In this document: piece by piece, positions 20,451 to 32,660 of the stretch
Layout of the letters: each line of letters begins with the position of its first letter
Position numbering within the stretch: position 1 is the stretch's first letter
Assembly (NCBI RefSeq): GCF_030867095.1
Contig: NC_081827.1
Location: 28,474,501-28,538,500 of the forward strand
Length of the DNA stretch: 64,000 bases
From: Alligator mississippiensis
Taxonomy: Eukaryota; Chordata; Crocodylia; Alligatoridae
Direction: 5' to 3'
Position numbers and translations under genes: made by a program
Notes under the pieces: generated by a model
What the model was told of the DNA's origin: nothing
The model's input: only the letters and a program-made list of their open reading frames with translations
Database searches by the model: none

Positions 20451-23400
20451 ACTTGGATATGAAGCACTGTGCTGTGGGATGGAACGAGGGACAATTTACC
20501 CTAGCATTTGCCAAGCTTGGCTGCTGCTTGTGCCTACGAAGGTAAGGTAGTTATAAACTGCAACAGTTTAGCTGGACCTGAACTGTATCAGGTGTTAGAA
20601 GTGATAAGGTTTACAACCACACCTGGGACAGCTGTTGTGCATTGATACAAAGAGCGTTACAAGTTCATGACACATATTGCAGTGGTTTCTTGGAATTCTG
20701 ATTTTCTTTGAATAGGTGGACAAAAGTGTTAGAGCTAAAGGATGGAAAATGGAAAGAGCGAGACTCTCCAGAAAAGTTGGAAAGCTGGCATTATTCGGTT
20801 GATTAGACAGATGGAATTTGTCCTTTCATTTATAGTCAAGTGAGCAAGGAAGGCTTGATATGTGAATTTGGGCAGTGTGATGGTAGATGACAGTTATAGA
20901 TTTGAGGGACTATTCATAAGAAGGATTATTTTGTAATACACTACATTTTCAGTCAGAAGTTAGCAAATAATTTAAAAATGGCATGTCCTTCCAAATTGCA
21001 TTAACTCTTTATTTGCCACAGCTTAAAGTCTAAGGCAGAAACGAAGGGCAAAATATTTTTTTCAAATAGGCAAAACTTCATAGGAGTGGGGAGCCAGACT
21101 TCCAAAGCAGTTCCAGGTTTTTTTGACAGCTGAAGTTGCTGAGCACCCAGAAATCTCATTGACTGTCTAAAGCTATGGCTGTTCAGTACTAATGAAAATC
21201 AAGCATAAGACATTTCTTTTGAGTTCACAGAATGAAAAAAACAATAATAAAGCCACACAAAACATTTCTGAAAATGTTTAACATATAACTTCAGTGTGGA
21301 CAGACAAGAAAGATGAGCAGATGTATACATCAGTAAATATATAGGTATGAAAGCAAATGGATAAGGACAGTCAAGTCAGTGGAAGAGCTTTTATTTTTCT
21401 TGTATTACAAAAGACAGCAGTACTCCAAAGTCAGCACTTTGAAGGAAAAAGGAAAAGCTATGCAAAGTACAATGAAATTAGGGTCTCTGCTGAAAGATAT
21501 TGATATGGCATATTGAAAGAATAAAAAATAAGAAATGAATAAAATATCAAGCATCTTTAGATGCAGTTAGTAACTCTTTGGTAAAAATTATGATTTGTGG
21601 TGAAGGACAAATTCCCTTCTCAGTGGTGACGAGTATATGTTTCTGGCTATTCTGAATTATCAGGTGTTTTGTTAAATTGTGTCATAGGCCACAGCCAGAG
21701 ACAGAATACAAGAGAGGGTGGACAAATCATCTGACCTGCTATCTCCTGTATTCCCTAGAGGAAATTCAAGTGATGTTTCAGAGGGAAAACCAGGGAAAAA
21801 AAATGGAATATAGCAACCTTGTATCGTATATCATGGCCACAGATGGGAATGAATTGCAACAGCGTTCAGCAGATACATTTGTTCAGGTTTCCCTTCAGGG
21901 ATTCAGCTGCTTGAGTTTTGGTTTTTGCAGAGGCTTGGTTGCTTATGGCTTTACATTAAACTTGCTTGATAACCCCTTTATACTTTGCAGCCCTCAGAAC
22001 ATTATTCTTTTCCAGTTTCAGTGCACAGATATCCTGCTTGTACCAGGTGGGCTGTAGTTTGTTGCACTTCCTTATTTTAGCAGCTGGTTGGGTTAGTTGC
22101 AGCTGCGCTGGTTTGGAGTCTTGCAACAACTTTACCTCTTTCCTTTGCCTCTCTGGTGCTAAGTAAAGGGAATAAGGTTCAGATGAGTGTATGACGGGAA
22201 GAAGGAAGCTCACTTTTTCTTTTTAAAGTAAAGTTTAGAATGCATTAACTGGGATGAAATTTAAGGGAATTGTTACCTCTAGCAGAAAACATGACTGGAT
22301 TAACTGGCAGATTTTTTTTCCCCTGTGAGATGTACTGAACTGCCTTCCCCACCTCCACCATCCCCTTCCAGACCTGATCTGTTTAAAAATCAGTGAAGCT
22401 TTTTAAAGCAACCATTCAAATCATAGGACCTCAACATTTCCCACTTGGATAGAAACCATCCATTTGTTCAAGTATGTGTCCATTTTGTGGGGTCAGGAGG
22501 GATGCTTGGCTGTACCTTGGTAATGTTGGGTCTTTATCTGTTTAAGTGTTTATAAGGTGGCTCGTTTGAGGCTTGTGAAGCCTCAAGTTTGACAGGTTAA
22601 AAATTATTCAGATAAGAAACGGGCTCTTGTCTGTACTGAGCAAAGAAATCGCTGTGCAGTGACTGTATTAAATGGCTTGGCTTGGTGTGTCTCATCCTTG
22701 CAGCAGTTTAGTTCATCTCTGCTGTTATTGAACGAGCCAGACTACAAGGCTTGTATTACATCCATGGGACCTGTGCACTCCATTTTATAGTGCCCAGTAT
22801 TGCTGCTGGTGGAGCTACTTTGGCTGGTCAGCAGTGTGGCAACCTCAAGCAATGATGTTCCCCACTGGCTGTATCCCAGTGAGGAATTCTTTTTCAGAGA
22901 GTCCTTTGACCCTCTGGATTCAAGACTTGCTTGTATGGCTACTTACTCATCACAACTGGATGTTTTTACAGAGTGAACTCAGGTGTGATCAGCTGCACAG
23001 ACTATCTATATTGGATGTAATAATTCATGGGATAACCAAACAAATTTCTGAAGTGGAGCTGAAGGCAAAGATGGAAGATTTGGTATAAAGAATGCGAAGT
23101 CACTCCTCTAAGAAATGAAAATAAACTGTGCAAGTACAAAGCTTGGGGATGTAACTAAGGTCACCAGTCACATCCTTGGCATTAATGTTACTCCATAATA
23201 TATTTTAAATATAACAGAGCACTGTTGTTATTTGGGAAGATGTATCAGAACTGCTCAGTTTGGAGGGAAGTTGTCCATGGAAAAAGCTCTGTCCCTGCCT
23301 TAAATGTTGTTCCACGAAATAAGAACAGTTGTACAATATGCACCTGTTCTAGCCATGATACTTTACTCCAGGCACTTAGTTCTCTTATGTACTTCCATTA

Positions 23401-24900
23401 TAATTCCTTTGGTTCTAGCTCTGTGCAGGTGTTGGGGCTCAGGCAGTACCCTGGTATTTTGATGTGTTGTAAAATACTTGTTTGCATACATTTTTATACC
23501 TTATGCAAATCCCCAGCAAACAAGAACATGTCACAGAGCCTTAGTGAACTCTGCTCACCCAGTGCTCTTCTCCATCCAAGACTAAACATTTTTGTATTCT
23601 GTCTCCTGCCTCAGCAAGGATCAGTGGGCTGCTGCAGTTAACGCTGGTGTTGAATCCAACAGGAGTGACTAGGCTAATAGGAATTACCAGTACTCCATTT
23701 CAACTCACTGCCGTGGCTCTTTTCCTTGTCTCCTTAGGATACCCAGCTCCTGCTGGGCTGGGGACGAAACTGTAAGATTTTTTTTTTTTCCTTAGCTCCT
23801 GCAAGATTTTGCAAGGAATTTTTGAGACTTCAGCAGTAAGTGTTGCTGTTTGTGTATAAAAACCTGCTTGCACCTAGCAGTGCCTGATGGTACAAGACTT
23901 TTGCTATCCACAACAGAGCTGAATGCTGAGTAAGGTACCATCGAGTTCTGGCACCAAGGATGTGCCACCTTTTTTCACTGCCAGTGTCTTATCCAAAACT
24001 TGTGACACTTGCAGTGAGAATTGAGACTAGCAGAAGGGGGCTATTATTAAAGAGTAATAATGTAACATCATTTGCTCTTGGTTTATTCCAGTGGCAGCTC
24101 CAGCACACCATGGCACATCATTATGCATAACAGCTTGACCAGTGCTATACCAGCCTGGGGGAATAAAAGGACACTTTTCTGGATACTTGAGTTCCTCACT
24201 TAGATTAAGTAAAAATGGTGCTGGTCTTTTGCTCTGAGAGCCCACTGAATCAGATTATTTTACATTGCAAATAGAAGACTGCCTGTTTTGTTCCCCTGTA
24301 TTCTAATGTGTATGAAGTAGTTTGTGATGGAAGAAGGAACAACAAATGTTTTTACTTTGGTCCTTTCAGCGACAAAAGAGAGAGCATGATCTCCTTTGCT
24401 GGGAAGAGGTATAGCTGAAATTCCTCACAGCTCCCTGCACATGGGAATTATAAAATAGAATTAAAGTGGTGTCTTTTCTCCCTCTTCCATCTCCAGCCTG
24501 CTTCCCATAAGCTTTTTTTAAATCTTTGTTCAAGGGCCAGATAAATTATAGCTGAGGAAGGTCCAAACTTTGTGTTTGTGGTTTTTATTGATAGACACTA
24601 ACAGTAATAAGGAATCTGATTTTTTTTTTTTGTCTTTTTCCCCCATTGCACCATCTTGATCTCCCCCACCCACAACACACATGCATTCACAATAACTAGT
24701 AAATTAGGTTTTTGTATGATGATGCTATGCGCAGCATATTGCTGCATTTCCTATGACAACTGCAAGCTAATCTATAAATGTTTTATGTATTTTATCAGAA
24801 AATGCTGGCCTATGCTTCCTTGCAGCCTTTTCAGTCATTTCCCATGAGCATTAGAAGAGGTGAGTGAATAGAGAAGGAAAGTAGTTTTGTAAGAGCCAGG
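20451..24900. other. intergenic, mostly unassigned (contains repeat copy 2)
   Basis: Apart from the repeat at 22562-22821 I recognise no element. Open frames of 126 and 138 codons (21677-22057 and 23225-23641) have no recognisable domain and no splice context, and look like chance. Confidence 0.5.
22562..22821 (+). repeat. diverged direct repeat, copy 2
   Basis: Same order of blocks as 20222-20450 (AAGTTTGAC, AAACGGGCTCTTGTCT, TAGTGCCCAGTATTGCTGCT), same orientation, 2.3 kb downstream, with a slightly longer middle. Confidence 0.6.
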
Positions 24901-24904
24901 TACA

Positions 24905-25045
24905 TTTATTGTTCTGCCAGTGACATGCTTTGTGACTTTGGCTGAGCCACATTGCCTTTTCATGTCCTGGGGCTAATGACATTTACCTGCCTCAAATGGC
25001 TGCTGTGAGTGTAGATTAATATTTATGATGCACTCTGAAGGTAGA
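24905..25045 (+). repeat. MIR-like SINE fragment
   Basis: The order CTGCCAGTGACATGCTTTGT, GACTTTGGCTGAGCCAC, ACCTGCCTCA and GCTGCTGTGAG..GATTAAT follows the MIR core consensus (conserved in amniotes), with many substitutions. It is an ancient SINE remnant. Confidence 0.65.
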
Positions 25046-25800
25046 AGCATTATTGATGCCGTGGAAACCTTTTGGTATGGGAGTGCACAGCACATATTTG
25101 TGTCCCATTATTGTCAGGCTTATTTTTCTGCCTGCTGCTACAAAGAATCAACAGTTGATGTCAACTTAATTTTAATGACTATTTTTTTGTTTGTTTTAAA
25201 TCTTCAAATATATAAAAAAAATCCAGTGACTGTTCCCAGCTCCACAGTATTATCACTATTTTATTGTACAAAAGCCATGGAATTTGAAGATGTGCTCTTT
25301 TGTTGCACTGTGTCTGTAATATAGGTCATAAACTGAAAATATTGGTCACAAGGTTTTTCAGTCCGTTTCACTGGGTGTTTAAGCAAGAATAATTGCTGCA
25401 GTAGAAATTTTCCAGAGAACTGTATTTTGAAGTCCTTGTCAGTATTGTAAAAACATTTTGGGGTGTCATTTCAGGAAATAAAAGATTGCAGGTGTTACAG
25501 CAGTATTTATTGCTGGATGATTAAATGCAGATGTAAAAGCTGCTACCTAGCTGTCAGCTCTGTCAAATTCCTGTCAATAAATAGCAGGAGCTATGAAAGT
25601 CTGAACATTTTTACTTGGTGTGTTTATAAATGCCACTATACAATTTAAAATAAGCAGGTGCCTGTCGCAAGCAATGAATTTTAAACCAATGCTTGCTTTC
25701 CTGGATTGGTGCAAACCCCCATGCCCTTAGCAGTCTGTGAAGTTAGTCATACAGTACTGTGTGTTGCCAGAAATTCTCAGCTTGTGTAGCTCCACTGAAT

Positions 25801-26078
25801 TAGGGTGACCCTGTGTCTCAAATCTCAAAATAGGAAAGGTACATGCCACCTAGCTTGTTTCTGAGCTCCAGTCTTGGTGGAGCATGCAGCTGAGTGGGAG
25901 GGGGGAGGGGAGTGAGACATCAGTCCGAGTTGTATCATCAGTTTCTTCAAATTAATGCTTTTGTCCAACTTTCGGAAGCTTTTACTCCCCCAGCAGGGGA
26001 GGTTTGAAGAAACCAATGGGATGTCTGGGACAGGTATTTTAAGACGGGACTGTTGGCAAAACACGATTATGGTCACAT
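25801..26078. mobile_element. possible DNA-transposon MITE
   Basis: Starts TAGGGTGACCCTGTG and ends with roughly the inverse, TTATGGTCACATTA, around a moderately GC-rich interior with a GGGAGGGGGGAGGGG tract. No clear target duplication was found. Confidence 0.4.
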
Positions 26079-26088
26079 TACTTTGACT

Positions 26089-26200
26089 ATAGAAGTGTAG
26101 AGCTGGAAAGAACCTCAGGAGGCCATTCGTCTACTCCAACCCCTGGCTCAAGGCAAGGTCATTCATATCTAACCCATCTTAGACCAAGATATATTTATAC
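26089..26200 (-). mobile_element. CR1 3'-end fragment, antisense
   Basis: TAGAGCTGGAAAGAACCTCA followed by GGAGGCCATTCGTCTA is the reverse-oriented CR1 3' end. Only about 110 bp are recognisable. Confidence 0.65.
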
Positions 26201-27688
26201 TGATGTATAACAAATGGGGATCTGGTCCCTTCTCTATTAACTAAATCCTGTGGTCTTTTACTTCATCTTTGCAAGGCGAATGCCCATTTAAAATCAAGGG
26301 TAGTGTCTTGGGTAAGGACCTCAGGATTTAGTTCAGTGCTAAGGCATAATTATCTGTTTCTTTAACTATTCAAGACTACTACTATCTGCCAGTAAATTCA
26401 AAATTGTGTATATTTGGTCCAAAGCAGTATTTATTTTTTCAGACATGACTGGCAAATGGCAATGAAAAAAATGAAGTGAACCATAGAATTAATTTTACAA
26501 AGTAACCAAATATGAAGCTTTGGAGGTACCAGATTTCCTTAAAACACTTTCCTTATAACTTCTGTGCCAATTTAAATTAGCCTTGTACATGGGGGAAGGA
26601 AGTTTCTAAATCAGGCTTGTAATTTTAGAAAAGTGCCTAGCAAAATAGAATGGCAGAGATGCTGCAGGCCTGACAGGTGCAAGGTGTTGCGTGTCTGTAT
26701 GATGTGCACATGCATCTGGAGATGAAAAGGGGAACTGTTCTGTACTTCTCTACTGCAGTGATATGCACTGTGCACATGACAGTCTGGATACAGCTAGGGA
26801 GGGGACAGAAAAGAAGAAGTAACAAGCAGCAGGTGGGTAGCACAAGGAAACTTTCCAAAATCCAACTACTGCAGTACAATAGACTTTAATAAGGTTATTT
26901 TGTTTCCTGTGAGATTTTTGAAATATGCTGCTACTCACAGAAGTCTCAAATGACTGAAAGTCTTGACCGCCAAGAGAACAAGGAAGACATGTAACATATA
27001 ATAGGAAAAACCCTAGTCACTGTCCCATTAAGCATATTGGGCCACCACCCCAGGAGATGGTGAGCCAGCTTTGGAGAATTTTGCAAGGCCTTATTTCATT
27101 AAAATCTAATAGGTTTTGCAATTACCCATACATTTTTCCATCTCAGCATTTATTTTTACAACCAGTCCAGTAGTGACTACATGCAGTGGCTCGCTCACCC
27201 TCAGCCAGCTCATTGACTCTTCAGTCAAAAGCTATTGCCTCGCCAGCAGCTGTGAGGACTAACACTGGGCTCTGCCCCTGCTCTTTGCAGCTCCGGGGAG
27301 AAGTGGCACTTTCCTTAGCAGCCATGAATCGCAATGTCTGCTTGTTTTATTCCACCTTGCTTCTATTCCAGCAAAGAAAAATCAGCTTTCCTGTTTAGGA
27401 TACGCACCTCAGTACTGGGAGGAAAGGAAATTTGTGATATGTGAGTAAGTACAATATTTTGTTATTAGCAGATTTTCAGTAATGAGTGAGGGCCTCCTAC
27501 CAAAGATCATCTTACTTGTCAGTGTGCAACAGTAGTGTAAGTACAGACAGGTGAGCAGGGGAAGAGCTGCGGGGGGGAGGGGAGGGTGGCCTCACTATTT
27601 TCCTCCCCCCCCCCCCCCTTCCGCCCTCCTTCCTAGCACTTAACATCTTTCCTGTAGCAGCTCCTGCTCTCAGGGCGGAGGAGTAGCT
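26201..27688. other. intergenic, unassigned
   Basis: No element recognised except a G-rich/C-rich inverted pair at about 27569-27623 (a GGGGGGGAGGGGAGGG tract followed by a run of about 15 C), which may form a hairpin or quadruplex. Confidence 0.5.
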
Positions 27689-27775
27689 TGCAGGGCTGGT
27701 GCCAGCCAGAGCCCTACCTCCAAGGGAAGCTGCTGCTGTGTGTGGGAGGTGGGGGGGGGGGGGGTGCTGGTCCAA
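27689..27775 (+). repeat. 85-bp direct repeat, unit 1
   Basis: GCAGGGCTGGTGCCAGCCAG through CCTCCAAGGGAAGCTGCTGC, then a G-rich run and GGTGCTGGT. Nearly identical to 28140-28220. It contains the small palindrome GGCTGGTGCCAGCC. Confidence 0.85.
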
Positions 27776-28139
27776 CCAAGAGCCAAAGTGTAAGGAGGTA
27801 CATGGCCCTTTAAGGGCTCAGAACCCAGCCACAGGTGGTCAGCAGATAGGTCTGCCTGGCCGGGAGGGTTGGGATCAGGTGGGAGGCGATGGAGGCATCT
27901 TAAAGAGTTAAAAACTCCAGAACATCAGTGTTGTGGAGAAGACCAAGACTAAAATTGCACCTCCTCCTAAAGCCAATGGCTGGGCTAAAACTGCCCTGAG
28001 AAACAGAATGGAGCTGACTCTCCTGTGTAAGGCAGCAGGGTAAGTGACCTGCTTACACAGAGCATTTTCCTTCTTCGTTGTTGTCAAGTTCTGGTTTTTA
28101 AATTGTTGCTTGCCATTCACTCTGAGAGTGCTAACGCCT

Positions 28140-28220
28140 GCCTGCAGGGCTGGTGCCAGCCAGAGCCCTACCTCCAAGGGAAGCTGCTGCTGTGTGTGGG
28201 GAGTGGGGGGGTGCTGGTTC
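28140..28220 (+). repeat. 85-bp direct repeat, unit 2
   Basis: Same sequence as 27689-27775 with very few differences outside the G run, 450 bp downstream, same orientation. Flanks differ on both sides. Confidence 0.85.
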
Positions 28221-30465
28221 CTCTGGGCACGAATGCTGTCAGTTATGCATCTGACATGAAGCCTCATACCTGCCTAGCCAGAGCACAGCCTGCTGCATGT
28301 ACTCAGCAGCTGTGTGGATGTGTCTCCACACTGCCTGGGGGAAAGGACTGCTGTGTGTGCAATAACAGCAGTTACTTGGTTGCAAAAATATGTGTAAAAG
28401 TAAAATAGGATTCTGACCTTAGTGGCTGCCAGCACTGACCCTTCTCTGCACTGTTTGCTCAAGATCTCTGCCAGCCTGCTTTCTTATATCTCTAGGGCAT
28501 ACACTGGATCACTAGCTTTCTCCAGGACCTTTTAGTATAGGGAGAATGGCTGGTCCAGGTGTTAGCTCAGGACTGAGGGAGGGGGCTGGCTATGATTCCC
28601 TGCTGTCTCAGGTTTTATGTGGGCATAGGGGTTAAGGGCCAGATCCACAAAAGACCTTTATCACTTTAGGCACCTAAGTCTAAAATTTAGAAACTTAAAA
28701 AATCCACACTCAGCTGCCACTGAACAATGGTGGTGGTGAAGGGGAAAATAGTGCTTCCCTTCTCCCTAGAGGCAACATGAGGATAAATGCATTGGAGGCT
28801 GTATGTAAATGAAAAGCTTCCCTTGAGGTAAAAGGGAACGGTGGGTTTCAGTGTCCATCAACTGTCTTATGCCTGTGTGCACACCCCCAACTCCCAGTAA
28901 GCAGAAGCTGAACCACTGGATGTACCCTTCTATTGTGGAGTGCTAGGCTACTGGTGGGAAGAGCTGTATGGATGCAGAAGACATCCATGCTGAGCACCAA
29001 GTGAGCCCAGGGTGGAGGGCTGGAAGGCTTTGGTTGTTGTTGTACAGTACTAAACCCAGCCTGGCTGAACTATGAGAATACCAGCTGGGGTGGCTGGCTT
29101 CATGTGTAATGGGAGGTAAACTGATGTTAGAGTTACACGGTGCAGCCCCCTGCTGCAGCTGTTAAATAGCAGTTCTTCAAAAGTGTTGGAGGACAAGAGG
29201 GAGGTTTGTATGTGACAGCACAAGCCAGTGTTTGTATGGAGAGGAGAAACGGAGCATGCTGAGCAGGGCCCTGCACCAATCTGACCTGGCCCTGTTAATG
29301 TGAATTGATTAAATCTTTCTGGCTTCATCAATATTTGTACAGGAAATGAGGAAGGAGAAGAAAAACCTGTTCTCCATTTTAAACTGTGTTTTTCCATTGA
29401 AGAACCAGTTTCTGTCCTCTGTCATCGTGCTGTGCATTTCTGTTCACAATCTGCTTTCTGGTGACACCCTGCTCACAGCTGCAGCAACCATACTGTGGGT
29501 GGTATAGGTTTGGTCAGCAATCCTCTGGGCGTTTGCAGCTCTGGCTGAAAAAATCAGCTCCAGAAAGCCAGGCTTTGTGCTTGTACTGGAACTTGTGTTT
29601 TAATTACTACTTAGATATTTAAATTCATGTCAATACACAAACACCTGAACTTCAGGCAAAAAGGATTCTGGCAAAACACAAGAGACTGAAAATCTCTGCA
29701 GGAGTCCTAGTACTGGCTGCCTGAGCTGCACTGAGTGAACGGAGAAGGCCTTGTAGCAGGAGAGTCCTGGTTAATTGTGACACAAGGAGCAAGAAAATGA
29801 GCAGGAGGCTTGGTTGCTTCTCCATAGGTGTCTCAGCATGTCTATGCAGACTCAGTAAAGATCTTCCCTATAGCTGTGCTAGCCTGCCACATTGCTTATC
29901 GCTACTGAAACAAAACATGCTACTAAGTCAGCTGTCCAAGGAAAAGGTAAAGCAGGCCATGTAGGCAGCGACACGTGGTCAGTGAGTCTCCAAATAACAC
30001 CAAGACTCTGTTCTGCAGTCCCTGGCAATACAAAGGTACTGATTCCCCCCACCCCTTTCACAAATTGGATCTTAAAGCAAATCCCTAGCACAAAGTTCCT
30101 CTGGGCTGTATTGGGTGAAGAGACCCACTACTAACTGGGTCTTTGTAGAAAGGCTTTAACTTGTGGATGAAACAGTAGACTATTACAGGCATTTTTTATG
30201 AACATTGTATTTTTGAAGACTTTCATGCAGCCTTTCTACCTTCGTCAGGCCTTCACAGCTATTCCAATAGGCCTATGATCCTCCCAGCAGTGACCAGAGA
30301 GCATCACAATGTCTTCTTTATTCTCATTCTGCCCACAAATTCTATGAGGAACACAAGACTGGAAAAAGATCTCAAGTTGGATTCCCCTGCTTTTGCTCCA
30401 TTTCTTTAGCTGCCTCTCCTGCTCTACCAGCCAGCCCTAGATAAAGAATGCTAGCCAGAGCATCT
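28221..30465. other. intergenic, mostly unassigned
   Basis: A GGGCCAGATCCACAAAAGAC...TTAGGCACCTAA block at about 28632-28710 resembles an old interspersed repeat of turtles, birds and crocodilians, but I cannot delimit it. Nothing else is recognised. Confidence 0.45.
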
Positions 30466-30627
30466 GTCTAGTTTGGGGTGGTCCAAGTGTGGCCCGCAGA
30501 GCCCCTAAGAAATTTAGAAAATTAATATTTATCTGCCCCTGGCTGCCTGTCTTGCGGCCCTCGATGGCTTGCCAAAACTCAGTAAGTGGCCCTCCGCCTG
30601 AAATAATTGCCTGGCCCACGTCTAGTT
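30466..30627. mobile_element. short hAT MITE with perfect 8-bp target duplication
   Basis: GTCTAGTT occurs at 30466-30473 and 30620-30627, enclosing 146 bp that start TGGGGTGGTCCAAGTGTGGC and end CTGGCCCAC, as in hAT elements of the GGTCCAA type. The terminal CA and TG have decayed. Confidence 0.75.
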
Positions 30628-32159
30628 CCTTCTGCCTGTATTTGTAGTCTCCATTTATCTAAGCTAGTGCATATGCTGTAGCCAATCCTGAAAAGTTCTG
30701 GCACCTTTGAATTTAACAGCAAACTATGCTTTCAGCAGTGGCACAGTTTTACCTTATGGGTTTGTTTGTGTTTTCTTTGAAGGGGCTGATGTCAGGCCTT
30801 GACACCCGAGACCTACACATCAATCCTGCAAGCTGTACCCCAGTGTCTTCTTGCATTGAATGTTTCATTACTCAGATAGGCATTACCTACACATGTAAAG
30901 AAACTGTCCTCAACATTTTAGTGTGGGCTAGATTCTGCTGTAAGCCAAATATTTGCAATAGGGGTAACATGTCAAAGCAGAATCTGATCCTGTTTTAGAC
31001 TTGGCATACAGTTTGCCATCCATCGAATTCTCTCCCTTGGCTTCAAAGTTCATCATGAATGCAATGGCTACATTGACTACTCAGTACAAATTCCTTCACT
31101 ATTTGAATGTAGTCAGTCTTTCAAGGCAGCTATGTGCATCTGTTGGGATATGTTCCATATTTCAGTGCCTGAAAAAGCAGCCAAAGCTGTTGCAAGCTTT
31201 TACTTTATGCTTGAAGACCTGACCCTTTTCCTAACTCTGCTATGTTTAAGAAATACAAATAATAGTGAGGGATGATTTGCCTCTTGGATTTTAATGCAAT
31301 TTAATTAAGTAGTTGTTTCATTTTTCTCTTGTTGCATAATACCCAGATGCATGCAGACTATCCATGGGAAATTATAACTTTAGAGGGTTTTTTTAATACT
31401 GTTTTAGCAAATAATTAAAAAATTCCTTTAGCACTATAACATAAAGAGTGTTTTAATCAAAGCACAAGGAAAACAAAGAAATAATTTAAGCAAATAAAAA
31501 TTAAATGTATCCAACAAAGACAAACCTCAGAAAGGTGGACAAATATCCTTCAAAAAGTACATCCCTGATGTGCCCTCCCTGAAATGATTGCTCAGATATC
31601 CTTCACTCCTACTTACCATCAAGATATGCACATAAAATTGTCCCATTTAAATTTAGCCTTCCTTCCTATCCCCATGGATCTACACTGTTCTCTGTGCATT
31701 TGTGATGGTATCCATTACAGTCTATATATAGATTAGAATAATCTTAGTTGTAAAGTAGAATGCAAATATGAGAAACTTTGTTCAGGCTACAAGTAACATG
31801 TATAAAATAATCCCTGTTGAATCTTATTCCACCCAATTTAAGTGAGAAGTCCATCAGATGACTGCCAGTTAGAAGGATACAGAATAGGTCACCTTCTAGA
31901 CCTAAACGTATCTTTTCTCCTGCATAAAATGGAGGTGCTGGTGCCTCTGTGAAATCATTATTGCCTTCTGGGAATGCTCTGAAGCCCTCTCTCAACAGTG
32001 CGGGGGGGGGGGGGGCAGGATGGAAGGAGTGTGCCTCTCCTGGTCTCCCTTTTGGCTGTGAGAAAGTTACCTGAAAACATCCTTGAACTAATATGAGAAG
32101 ATGGCTCACATGCTGTTTGCTGCTCTGCCCACATCCCCAGCAGATGGAACACTTTCCAC
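30628..32159. other. intergenic, unassigned
   Basis: Contains a G12 run at about 32000-32011. A 189-codon minus-strand open frame (31744-32313) crosses into the neighbouring repeat and shows no known domain; it is not called as a gene. Confidence 0.5.
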
Positions 32160-32660
32160 CAAGGGGCCACATTTCAGATACTTGCATGCTTGTGTAAGGA
32201 GAGTCGATATTAACAGCCAAGGCAAGTGTCACGTCTATAAACATGTCGTCTTTGGAGCAGGATGAGCTGTGCTGAGAGATGTCTCGGCACAAATGATCCA
32301 CTTCATTGAGCAAGACACATTGCCTATTGTTACGCAGGGTTGGGCCCCAGCCACTCCCATGGGTTTCAGGGGCCTGACCCTACAGAACAGCTATAAACAC
32401 GGGAATTGAGTCAGGGTTTCCCCATTTGCAGAGGTGTGCCCTGAGTTGGAGTGTGGCCACGTGATAGGTGCACCTGGGGATCCCCTGCAGGGGAATTTCC
32501 AGGGCATACCTCTGCAAGCAGAGAATGCAGACAGGTGCCCCTGGGATGCCAAGGGCCAGATTCTGCATGCCTGGGGATCCTCCTGCTGGGAAACTGGCAG
32601 GCCACATAGCTTTGGGTCCTTGAAGCCCTGGAGATGTCTGCCTGGAATGGCTGGAGTGGT
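32160..32660. repeat. GC-rich interspersed repeat, family member A
   Basis: Shares with 53710-54050 the order GTCTTTGG, GATCCACTTCA, CAGGGTTGG and GAAGCCCTG...TCTGCCTGG. It shares with 34815-35110 the blocks TTCAGGGGCCTGACCC and GCAGAGGTGTGCCCTGAGTT. Ends are not defined. Confidence 0.6.
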
